Shown: positions 7,360 through 15,483 of the stretch, piece by piece | Layout: the number at the start of each line of letters is the position of its first letter | Numbering within the stretch: the first letter of the stretch is position 1 | From: Bacteroidales bacterium M2 | Lineage (GTDB): Bacteria; Bacteroidota; Bacteroidia; Bacteroidales; Muribaculaceae | Reading direction: 5' to 3' | NCBI GenBank assembly: GCA_001689415.1 | Contig: LUJM01000045.1 | Coordinates: 1 to 15,718, forward strand | Length of the DNA stretch: 15,718 bases | Program-made: the position numbers and the translations under genes | Notes under the pieces: model-generated | Seen by the model: the letters and a program-made list of their open reading frames with translations, nothing else | Database searches by the model: none | Told to the model about the DNA's origin: nothing

Positions 7360-9684
7360 ATGAAAAAACAGGCCAAGATACTATCACTCCTCGCTTTTTT
7401 ACTGACACCTTGCATCTCAATGGCCGTACCGGCACATCCCGGCACGCGCACCGTCAGCAACCCCGACGGTACTACAATCACACTGCGCCTCCTCGGCGAT
7501 GAATACGGACATGTGACTGTAGACGAAAACGGCAATCCGGTAGAGCAGGATTCCGACGGCTACTGGCGCCGGTCGACCACCACGATAGCACAGGCGCAGG
7601 CTCGTCGCTCGAGGGCAAAAGCTCGTCAGGTCAACCGCACATCGTTTCCGCGTACGGGCAAGGTGAGGTCGCTGATAGTGCTTGTAGACTTCCCCGATGT
7701 AGAATTCGCCACCCCTGACATACGGCGCGAAGTCGACGAGATGCTCAACCTGCCCGGCTTCGACCGTCGCGAGCATATAGGCTGTGCCGCCGACTATTTC
7801 CGCACTCAGTCGTTAGGGCAGTTCGACCCGTCGTTTGATGTCTACGGACCTGTACGCGCATCGCATCCGGCCACATATTATGGTGAAAACGACAGCAACG
7901 GCGACGACAAACGCGCCTACGAACTCGCCATAGAACTTTGTGCCAAACTCGACGGCGAAATCGACTTCTCTTGCTACGACCTCGACGACGACGGTCTCAT
8001 CGACAACCTCTACTTTTTCTATGCCGGTTACGGCGAGAACTTTGCGGGTAATAAAGCATCGTGGATATGGCCTCATGCAGCACATATCGATGATTACGGT
8101 ATTCCGGCCTCGGCCCGCACCTTCGACGGCAAGGTTCTCAACAGCTACGGCTGCTGTGCCGAACTGTATGGCTCTACCGGCACCGACGTAAGCTCGATAG
8201 GCACTTTCTGCCACGAATTCGGCCATATCCTCGGCCTGCCCGATACATACGATGTGAACTACTCGGACGACGGCACCGGCAACCACCCCGACAAATGGGA
8301 CATCATGGCATCGGGATCGTACCTCCCCGCTACGCGCAACTGCGGCGCTGTTCCGGCAGGATATACTGCTGTAGAGCGTTGGATTTTAGGCTGGGCCGAA
8401 CCGTCGGAAATCTCGGCGGCACAGAGCGTGAGCCTCGCACCCCTGCAAAGCACGGCGCAATCGGCACGCATATCGACTGCCGACCCCGATGAATTCTTTA
8501 TACTCGAAAACCGCCAGCAGAGCGGCTACGACCGCTACATCCCCTATCACGGCATGCTGATATGGCATGTCGACCGTCGCAAAGACGCATATATTAATGT
8601 GACTATTGCAGGCGAGAACAAAACTATATCGTGTGCCGATGCTTGGGACCTCGAATATAACGCCGTCAACAGCAATGCCACCCACCAGTGCCTCGAGATT
8701 GAAAAGGCCTTGGGCAACGACGGCAGCAAATCGAGCCAGGACACACCATTCCCGGGACGACAGATGCGCACATCGTTTACCGACGACACCAACCCTGCCA
8801 TGAAATCATGGAGCGGCAAGGCTACCGGCAAACCGGTGAGCAATATTACCGAGCGCGACGGCATGATAAGCTTCGACTTCATGGGCGGCGGCCCGGCAGT
8901 ATGTGTCGAAGCCCTCGAAGCCACTGCCATAAGCAGCGACGGCTTCACGGCACAGTGGGCTATTGCGCCTTTGGCTACCGAGGGGTATATAGTGACCCTC
9001 TATGCAGTAAGCCGCAGCATCGATGCCGATGCCAAGACTATCGACAGCTCATTTGCCGGCCTTCCCGAGGGCTGGAGCATCGAGGGCGAGGCAAGCTACA
9101 GTGGTAACACCGTCACCCTCGGGGCAAGCAAGGCTTCGAAACTCACCACCTCGCAACTCGACCTCGGCAAGGGCGCCACTCTTACCATACGTGCCTCGCA
9201 GAGCGGGTCTTCGGCGGCGACACTAAAAATTTATGCAGGAGACGAACTAATCGACCAATACATACCAACCGAAGTGGCATCTGACTATATTGTAGATATT
9301 CCGGCAGGCGAGGCCAATACGCTTTCATTTGCAGTTGACCGCCGCAAGAGCGTTGCCATAGAGCATATTACACTACAGCAGGAAGTTGAGAATATAGCTC
9401 TTACACAGCTACAACGCGAAATCGAGCCCGGCACGAGCCACCGTTTCGACGGCCTTGCCACCGATAGCGAATATGCCTATCGTGTTGCAGCGCGTGGCTA
9501 TGCCTCGGGCGATTCGCAAGCGGTGTATGTACGACTCGAAGATGTTTCGGGTATCGAAGAAATAAACAATACAGACAGCGCCGTAGAGTATTACAATCTG
9601 CAAGGCATGAAAGTATCTAATCCTATCGAAGGAAATATATACATAGTAAAAAAAGGAAACAAAACATATAAGTTAAGACAATGA
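7360..9684 (+). CDS. M6-family secreted metalloprotease with Fn3/jelly-roll region and short surface tail
   Basis: Secreted zinc protease of 774 residues related to the M6 (immune inhibitor A-like) family. The signal peptide ends near residue 22 (ISMA|VPAHPG). The N-terminal pro-region TRTVSNPDGTTITLRLLGDE with GHVTVDENGNPV is typical of the family. The catalytic motif HEFGHILGLPDTYD puts the zinc ligands and general base at His285, Glu286 and His289, and DIMASGSY (Met316) is the Met-turn. From about residue 510 an Fn3-like domain appears to be interrupted by a jelly-roll-like insert (about 555-665) before its last strands. The tail from residue 743 (EYYNLQGMKVSNP...IYIVKKG) matches the tails of the next two genes. 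Its stop overlaps the next start by 4 nt. Substrate is unknown; such enzymes degrade host or matrix proteins or process neighbouring surface proteins. Confidence 0.9.
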   Translation: MKKQAKILSLLAFLLTPCISMAVPAHPGTRTVSNPDGTTITLRLLGDEYGHVTVDENGNPVEQDSDGYWRRSTTTIAQAQARRSRAKARQVNRTSFPRTGKVRSLIVLVDFPDVEFATPDIRREVDEMLNLPGFDRREHIGCAADYFRTQSLGQFDPSFDVYGPVRASHPATYYGENDSNGDDKRAYELAIELCAKLDGEIDFSCYDLDDDGLIDNLYFFYAGYGENFAGNKASWIWPHAAHIDDYGIPASARTFDGKVLNSYGCCAELYGSTGTDVSSIGTFCHEFGHILGLPDTYDVNYSDDGTGNHPDKWDIMASGSYLPATRNCGAVPAGYTAVERWILGWAEPSEISAAQSVSLAPLQSTAQSARISTADPDEFFILENRQQSGYDRYIPYHGMLIWHVDRRKDAYINVTIAGENKTISCADAWDLEYNAVNSNATHQCLEIEKALGNDGSKSSQDTPFPGRQMRTSFTDDTNPAMKSWSGKATGKPVSNITERDGMISFDFMGGGPAVCVEALEATAISSDGFTAQWAIAPLATEGYIVTLYAVSRSIDADAKTIDSSFAGLPEGWSIEGEASYSGNTVTLGASKASKLTTSQLDLGKGATLTIRASQSGSSAATLKIYAGDELIDQYIPTEVASDYIVDIPAGEANTLSFAVDRRKSVAIEHITLQQEVENIALTQLQREIEPGTSHRFDGLATDSEYAYRVAARGYASGDSQAVYVRLEDVSGIEEINNTDSAVEYYNLQGMKVSNPIEGNIYIVKKGNKTYKLRQ

Positions 9685-12600
9685 AAAAACTCTACATCGC
9701 ACTTGGTCTGGCACTTGCCGCATTCTCTCCACAGGTGACGGCCCAGACAACGGAACTGCCGTATGAAATCAGTTTCAATGCCGAAAACCACACTACGTGG
9801 ACCGCAGTCGACGACGGTAAATATCCTAACGAACTCACTTGGAAAAACCTCGCTTGGATATGGAATGATAACAGCTGGTGGTACAGTGTTACCGGCGCGG
9901 GCAAAGAAGCATCTAACGACTGGGTGATTTCGCCCTCATTCGCTATTGCCGAAGGCACTCAATATGAGATTACATATCTCATCGACCGCTATACCGGTAA
10001 TGACGCCACTGTAACTATCGAACTTACCGACGGCATCGAGAATCCCCAAAGCCTCCAGCTCATCGACACATGGACAATGGCTGCGGACAAAGGCACTAAC
10101 AAAACCGTCACTTTCACAGCAGCCAAAGGCGGAGACCTGCGCATTGGCGCCCATATGACCATGGTATACTCGGGTAGTGCTGCCAAAATTAAGTTCAAAT
10201 CATTCTCAATCAAAGCTCTGTCTAAGGCCACAGCACCTGCGGCGGTGACCGACCTCAAGGTTATTCCCGGCGAAAAAGGTGCAGCCACAGCCACAATCAG
10301 CTTCAAAGCCCCCACAAGCGATGCCGAAGGTAATGCCCTCAGCGGTACTGTGAAGGTAAACCTCTACCGCGAGGACGACACCACACCCTTCTATACAAGC
10401 GACGACCTTGCCGCCGGTGCAGAGGATTCGACCGTTGATACCGAGGCTCTTACCGGTGAAACATGGTATATTGCCAAGGCTGTGAGCAATGGTGGCGAGG
10501 GCGTAGAAACACGTGCCGACGCCTGGATTGGTGAAGATGAACCTCTGGCCGTTACAGACCTCAAAGTCAATGCTGCTGCAACCCCCGCTCTTACTTGGAC
10601 AGCACCCACAGGCGGTGTACACGGCGGATATGTAAATGTTGAAGCTCTGAAATATACCGTAAGCCGCGTAGTCGACGGCAAACTCACCAAAGCCGGAGAT
10701 GCCACCACTACAAGCTTTACCGACAGCAGCCTCGACGACAGCCGTCAGGCTAATGTATCGTACCAGGTGGTGGCAGTGAGCAGCGCCGGCCTTGGTGCAG
10801 CAGCGCAGACCAAGGCTGTGAACGTAGGTCCGCAGCTCTCGCTTCCATTTGCCGAGTCTTTCGCCAACAAGGCCTATACCACCTCGCCTTGGATGCAAGA
10901 AACCGTTAAAAACGCCGAGGGCGCTACTCGCGAACCGGTATGGGAGCTTATTTCGAGCAAAACAATGGCAGTCAATGCCACCGACGACAACCCCGACGGC
11001 GAAACTGTGACCATTTCGTCGCAAGACACCGACCAGGGCATGATACAGTTCCTCTCTACCGGCCAATGGACCAACTATTGCGAGAGCCGCCTGGTGATGC
11101 CCGCAATCGATATGAGCGCGATGCAGAACCCCGTGCTCACATTCTACCTCTTCCGCGAGAACTGGAACTCTAAAGACCCCGCCACACAGAATGGCCGCAA
11201 CGACGACTACATCACCGTGGCCGCACGCAGCGAAAACGGTGAATTCATAGCAGCCGACGGCGAGTTCCACCGCTATGGCAACAATAACGCATGGGAACTC
11301 TGCGAAGTACCCCTCTACGCCTTTGCCGGAAAGGGCCGCGTGCAGGTAGCCCTCGTAGGCCATGGCGTAGGCCTGCCGATGTATATCGACAATATCCGTA
11401 TCATCGAGCGCACAGCCCACGACCTTGCTCTTACTTCATTCTCTACTCCTTCGCGAGTTCGCGTTGGCGAAGCTTCGGGTATCAGCGTTTCAATCAAGAA
11501 CAACGGCGGCAGCAATGCCTCGGACTATACCGCCGAGCTCTATAAGAACGGCAGCAAAGTAGCCACCGCTACCGGCAGCGCTATCGTCCCCGGCAAGACA
11601 GCTGTGCTTCGTTTCGACTATAGCCCCGTAAACGGCGACGAGGATAACGAAGCCGTATTCACTGCAAAAGTGGTTTATGCACAAGACCAGGACCTGACCA
11701 ACAATGAATCGCAGGCAGCAACAGTTGCCATTACAGCAGCCCTTCTTCCCGCAGTCGATGACCTCAAAGCCTCGGTAGCCGACGGCAAGGTTAAACTCAG
11801 CTGGACCAAGGCCGACTACCTGCCCGCCGAAACCCTTGTAGAAAACGACGGTTTCGAGACCTACGAACCCTTCGTCATCAATACATTCGGCGACTTCACA
11901 AGCTATGACCTCGACGGCAAAATCACAGCCGGAATCAACGGTATCAACTATCCCAATGCCGGAGAGAAAATGGCATGCCAGATCATGAGCCCCGCCATGA
12001 CAAGCATAGAGCCCGAAGAACTCCATATCTGGGCCACACACAGCGGCAACAGTATGGTAGTATTCCCTCAGGCAACCACTGCCACCGGTGATGTAAGTTC
12101 AAACGACTGGCTCGTGTTCCCGGCACTTAGCGGCAATGCCCAGACTATCAAGATGTGGGTACGCAGTGTCAATGCCGAGACCTATCCAGAATATGTGCTC
12201 GGTTACTACGCCACCACCGCTAACCCGACCGATGCCGACGACTTCCTTCCCTGCCCCGGCTCAGAAGCAGCCTACGCAGTGCCCTCTACATGGAATGAGA
12301 TAGACTATACCGTTCCTGCCGGAGCCAAGTATTTCGCCCTCCGCCACATATCGCAAATGGGCTACATGCTTATGCTCGACGATGTAACCTACCAGCGCTC
12401 GATACCGGCAATCACCCCCGACGGATACAATGTATACTGCAATGGCGAAAAGGTGAACGAAGCCCCTGTAACCGAGCTTACATTCGAGCACATCCCTGTC
12501 GACGGCACTGCAAAATATGCTGTTACAGCCGTTTACGACAATGCCGAATCAACATCAAGCAACATTGCCGAGGTTGCCTTCTCGGGCATAGAGGGTGTAG

Positions 12601-12716
12601 CTGCCGATGAGGCAGAGGTTGAATACTACAACCTGCAGGGTATCCGCGTCGATAATCCCTCGAACGGTATCTTTATCCGCCGCCAAGGCAAATCGGTGAG
12701 CAAAGTAATATTGTAA
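9681..12716 (+). CDS. Large multidomain surface adhesin-like protein (choice-of-anchor J, Fn3, CARDB-like)
   Basis: Exported protein of 1011 residues with no recognisable catalytic site. The signal peptide is residues 1-21 (QVTA|QTTELP), so the mature N-terminus should be Gln. Domains in order: jelly-roll J domain (about 22-182, SNDWVISPSF), Fn3 (184-288), Fn3 (288-383), second J domain (385-575, LPFAESF...MYIDNIRI), CARDB-like domain (576-688, VSIKNNGGSNASDYTAELY), then an Fn3 domain whose first strands (about 690-708) are separated from its last (about 912-965) by a third J domain (DWLVFPALSG...LMLDDVTY). The tail from 981 (EYYNLQGIRVDNP...IFIRRQG...KVIL) matches the neighbours. It starts inside the protease stop (ATGA), so it is co-translated with the protease. 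J domains occur in gingipain/HagA haemagglutinin regions, which suggests binding to host or glycan targets. It could instead be a protease partner or substrate. Confidence 0.85.
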   Translation: MKKLYIALGLALAAFSPQVTAQTTELPYEISFNAENHTTWTAVDDGKYPNELTWKNLAWIWNDNSWWYSVTGAGKEASNDWVISPSFAIAEGTQYEITYLIDRYTGNDATVTIELTDGIENPQSLQLIDTWTMAADKGTNKTVTFTAAKGGDLRIGAHMTMVYSGSAAKIKFKSFSIKALSKATAPAAVTDLKVIPGEKGAATATISFKAPTSDAEGNALSGTVKVNLYREDDTTPFYTSDDLAAGAEDSTVDTEALTGETWYIAKAVSNGGEGVETRADAWIGEDEPLAVTDLKVNAAATPALTWTAPTGGVHGGYVNVEALKYTVSRVVDGKLTKAGDATTTSFTDSSLDDSRQANVSYQVVAVSSAGLGAAAQTKAVNVGPQLSLPFAESFANKAYTTSPWMQETVKNAEGATREPVWELISSKTMAVNATDDNPDGETVTISSQDTDQGMIQFLSTGQWTNYCESRLVMPAIDMSAMQNPVLTFYLFRENWNSKDPATQNGRNDDYITVAARSENGEFIAADGEFHRYGNNNAWELCEVPLYAFAGKGRVQVALVGHGVGLPMYIDNIRIIERTAHDLALTSFSTPSRVRVGEASGISVSIKNNGGSNASDYTAELYKNGSKVATATGSAIVPGKTAVLRFDYSPVNGDEDNEAVFTAKVVYAQDQDLTNNESQAATVAITAALLPAVDDLKASVADGKVKLSWTKADYLPAETLVENDGFETYEPFVINTFGDFTSYDLDGKITAGINGINYPNAGEKMACQIMSPAMTSIEPEELHIWATHSGNSMVVFPQATTATGDVSSNDWLVFPALSGNAQTIKMWVRSVNAETYPEYVLGYYATTANPTDADDFLPCPGSEAAYAVPSTWNEIDYTVPAGAKYFALRHISQMGYMLMLDDVTYQRSIPAITPDGYNVYCNGEKVNEAPVTELTFEHIPVDGTAKYAVTAVYDNAESTSSNIAEVAFSGIEGVAADEAEVEYYNLQGIRVDNPSNGIFIRRQGKSVSKVIL

Positions 12717-12727
12717 GTATCGCAACA

Positions 12728-14848
12728 ATGAAATATATCCTATCAATAGCATTGTTGGCAGCCTCGCTGTCGGTGCATGGCAGCGATATGGGAAGTCTCA
12801 AACCCGGGGCACGACCAGCCCCGGCTGAGGCAGCCTTATCGCAAAGCCCCCTGCAGGCACCGGCTAAGGCTGCGGGCAAAGCAAACTTCTACACTATCAC
12901 AGCCGATACCCAAGGCACATACCTCAGCTCCTTTACAGCCGGGTACTCCTCGGTATTGAGCAATGTGATGGATATCGATTATGCTGCCGGTTTCTCGGGC
13001 ACATCAATCGACAACGACTTCTATTACTGCGACTATACTACCAACGCATCGGGCGGCATTACCGCCGTAAACTGGAAGCGTGTGGATGTGGCCGGCAAGA
13101 AAGTGGAGTTTTCGAAATCGCAGACCACCGCAAATGCCGTGTGCATGGATATGACATACGATGTCACAACATCTACAATCTACGGCATGTCGGCCATGGC
13201 TGATGTGATAGTAACCATCGACCCGGCGACAGGCAATGCTGAATTTGCATTCGAGACCCTGCCGTTCTATACTCTTGCCGCCGACGGAGCCGGCCAGCTC
13301 TACGGCATACTGCTCGAAGATAACGGCGAGGCAGCTCTTTACTCTATCAACAAGGTTACCGGCAATGCCCTCAAAATCGGCAATACCGGTGTCAAGATGC
13401 TCTCGTCAGGCGGTCTTGCGTATTTCCAGACCGCGGCATTCAGCCGTGCAGATGGTCGCCTCTACTGGCTCACGCCGTCGCAGACCGGTACAGACCTGTA
13501 TCGTGTAGATGTGGCAAGCGGCAGGGCATCCAACCTGTGCACGCTCAATACCATGGAGGCTCTCTGCCTGTTCGACCTACCCGGCGAAAGTGCGTCGGAC
13601 AGTCCCGCGCAGGTAGCGAATCTCAAGGCTAAGGCCGACGGCATGACGGTTCACCTCAGTTTCGATGCTCCGTCGACAACTGTCGACAACAAGCCCCTCG
13701 GCTCGTTGTCGAGTATCGACATCTATCGTGGTAATGCCACCGAGGCAGCCCACAGCATCAGTGCCCCCACACCGGGCACTTCGTACAACTGGAGCGACAC
13801 CGAGGCCAAATCAGGTTTCAACACCTACCGCCTCGTTGCTGTCAACGACAAGGGCGAGAGCCTTCCGGTATATGCGAGTGTGTTCTGTGGAGTGGATTAT
13901 CCTAATGCGCCCACATCGGTAGTAACCACTATCGAAACGGACGGCTATCCCACCCTGACATGGACAGCACCGACCAAGGGAATCAATGGCCTCGACATCG
14001 ACCCCTCGCTACTGAGTTACAATATCTACCGTGATGCGGCCGGTACAGAGGAACTGATTGCGAAGAATATCAAAGCAACCTCGTACCACGACACAGGTCT
14101 CGACCTTAGCCGTCAGGCATATTCATATTACTATGTGAGTGCCGTCAGCGAAGCCGGAGAAGGACGCAAGTCTGCCCCCGCAGGTGCGCATACCGGCCCT
14201 GCATACAAGTTGCCATTTGAGGAAGCTTTTGTTGAGGGTACACCGTCTACATCGCCTTGGACCATGCAATCTATCGCCCTTGGCGGTGCATGGGAAATCG
14301 GAATTGTAAGCAATGCCCCCGGCACAGGACCTCATGTTGGCAGCGGCATGCTTATCTTCAAAGGTTTCACCGGAGTTGCCGAGGGTGCAGAAGCGCGTAT
14401 CGTGTCGCCTATACTCAGCTTCGAGGGCGTTAGCGCCGAACTGCGCTTCCACTTCTTCCATGCCGACTTTGGCGAAGACATGCACTTCGACGACCACTTG
14501 GTAGTTGAGGTGTCTGTCGACGGTGGCGACTTCGAGCCTATACCGGGAGCTGATTTGTATCAGTATACCGCCAATACACGTTGGACCGAATATACTTTTG
14601 CCCTCGATAAATATGCGGGACAGAAGAATGTACGTATCGGTTTCCACGGCATCTCTGCCGCCGGTATGGACCTTGTTGTCGACAATATCCGCGTGCTTGC
14701 CAAAGCCGCAGGTATCGAAGATATCGATGCCGATGCGCAGTCGCCTGCCGAGTACTACAACCTGCAGGGCATACGTGTCGATAATCCCGGCCGGGGAATC
14801 TATATCCGCCGTCAGGGGAATACCACAAGCAAAGTAATCGTACGCTAA
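12728..14848 (+). CDS. Surface protein with propeller-like repeats, two Fn3 and a J domain; paralogue of the upstream adhesin
   Basis: Exported protein of 706 residues. The signal peptide is about residues 1-18 (SVHG|SDMG). Residues about 55-285 carry repeated units of the kind xIDxxTGxAxxIG, seen as TIDPATGNAEF (~162), SINKVTGNALKIG (~205) and RVDVASGRASN (~258), which suggests a beta-propeller. Two Fn3 domains follow (about 292-385 and 393-485), then a J domain (494-652, LPFEEAF...LVVDNIRV), then the tail from 675 (EYYNLQGIRVDNP...GIYIRRQG...KVIV). The Fn3-J segment is clearly paralogous to residues ~288-575 of the upstream protein: PxLTWTAPTxG, LPFxExF and TSPW align in order. The tails are identical at 24 of 31 positions. 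It lies 11 nt after the upstream stop and ends the operon. No enzyme motif is visible; ligand binding is inferred only from the domains. Confidence 0.84.
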   Translation: MKYILSIALLAASLSVHGSDMGSLKPGARPAPAEAALSQSPLQAPAKAAGKANFYTITADTQGTYLSSFTAGYSSVLSNVMDIDYAAGFSGTSIDNDFYYCDYTTNASGGITAVNWKRVDVAGKKVEFSKSQTTANAVCMDMTYDVTTSTIYGMSAMADVIVTIDPATGNAEFAFETLPFYTLAADGAGQLYGILLEDNGEAALYSINKVTGNALKIGNTGVKMLSSGGLAYFQTAAFSRADGRLYWLTPSQTGTDLYRVDVASGRASNLCTLNTMEALCLFDLPGESASDSPAQVANLKAKADGMTVHLSFDAPSTTVDNKPLGSLSSIDIYRGNATEAAHSISAPTPGTSYNWSDTEAKSGFNTYRLVAVNDKGESLPVYASVFCGVDYPNAPTSVVTTIETDGYPTLTWTAPTKGINGLDIDPSLLSYNIYRDAAGTEELIAKNIKATSYHDTGLDLSRQAYSYYYVSAVSEAGEGRKSAPAGAHTGPAYKLPFEEAFVEGTPSTSPWTMQSIALGGAWEIGIVSNAPGTGPHVGSGMLIFKGFTGVAEGAEARIVSPILSFEGVSAELRFHFFHADFGEDMHFDDHLVVEVSVDGGDFEPIPGADLYQYTANTRWTEYTFALDKYAGQKNVRIGFHGISAAGMDLVVDNIRVLAKAAGIEDIDADAQSPAEYYNLQGIRVDNPGRGIYIRRQGNTTSKVIVR

Positions 14849-14866
14849 TACCGGCTTCGATAATAC

Positions 14867-14901
14867 AAAAATCCCGGCCTCGCATGAGTGCCGGGATTTT
14901 T
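14867..14901. terminator. Bidirectional intrinsic terminator between convergent genes
   Basis: AAAAATCCCGGC (14867-14878) pairs perfectly with GCCGGGATTTTT (14890-14901), and the loop holds a small extra CTC/GAG stem. The arm ends give a T-run on both strands, so it can end the three-gene plus-strand operon and also the minus-strand lipoprotein gene. Confidence 0.92.
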
Positions 14902-14924
14902 GCTTTTTGGTTATGAGAGAGGGC

Positions 14925-15386
14925 TTATTGTGCTGCCTTGAGAGTATAATTCATGCCGGGAGTCTCGGTGGGTGTGAGGTCTTCGCCCGTCATTATAAGT
15001 GCATTGTCGCCGTCGACGAGGAAGTACATATATCCTGCGCCGTCGCCCGAAAGTTTGAGGTATTTCTGTCCGGAAGGAGCAGTACCTACGCTAAAGTCGC
15101 CTTCGGTGGCAAATGATGCCACATCCTGTACTACGCCTGTAGAATCAGTGTTGAAGTAAGTCTGTACCAGATCATAGTCGCCGCCGTTGGTATCGTCGTC
15201 ATAGTCGAGAAGCACGGTGTAGCGCACGCCCTCGGCATCGGCTGCAGGTAGGACACCGGTATAAACCTTGTCGGTATTACCGGCAGGGTTTGTAGATGTA
15301 TCAGCTGTTGTAGCCTGCTTGCCTGTACATGCACCTAATGCGAGAAGTGCGACTGCAGCTGTGATAGGAAATAGTTTACGTTTCAT
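14925..15386 (-). CDS. NlpE-like lipoprotein lacking the CxxC cysteines
   Basis: Lipoprotein of 153 residues. The signal peptide has a good lipobox LGA|C20, followed by a Thr/Gly-rich linker. From residue 40 it matches the NlpE N-terminal domain: VYTGVLPAADAEGVRYTVLL aligns with the GVLPCADCEGI segment of E. coli NlpE. The family ending MNYTLKAAQ is also present. NlpE is an outer-membrane lipoprotein that signals envelope and surface-contact stress to the Cpx system and was first linked to copper tolerance. Here both motif cysteines are Ala (48 and 51), so metal binding or disulfide sensing through that motif is not possible. It also lacks the second NlpE domain. Function in Bacteroidota is unknown. 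It converges on the surface-protein operon and shares its terminator. Confidence 0.78.
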   Translation of the reverse strand: MKRKLFPITAAVALLALGACTGKQATTADTSTNPAGNTDKVYTGVLPAADAEGVRYTVLLDYDDDTNGGDYDLVQTYFNTDSTGVVQDVASFATEGDFSVGTAPSGQKYLKLSGDGAGYMYFLVDGDNALIMTGEDLTPTETPGMNYTLKAAQ

Positions 15387-15429
15387 GATGTATTGTTTTA
15401 GTACTATTGAATAACGCCCGAGGCGGAAA

Positions 15430-15461
15430 GAAAGTTTAAAATACTGCTTATCGCCCTCAAA
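15430..15461 (-). promoter_or_regulatory. Candidate promoter for the NlpE-like gene
   Basis: On the minus strand, TTTG (15461-15458), 20 nt, then AAACTTTC (15437-15430), which differs from TAnnTTTG at its first and last bases. It would give a leader of about 40 nt. The -33 element and spacing fit the other promoters here, but the -7 box is imperfect. Confidence 0.4.
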
Positions 15462-15483
15462 GACATTAATATGGTACTATCCG

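Noticed and set aside
10206..11420. 404-codon open frame on the minus strand
   Set aside because: It is antisense to the adhesin gene. The translation is rich in Gly, Cys and Val with no domain, and it results from codon bias of the plus-strand gene.
11490..12041. 183-codon minus-strand frame
   Set aside because: It is antisense to the CARDB and third J region of the adhesin and has no recognisable features.
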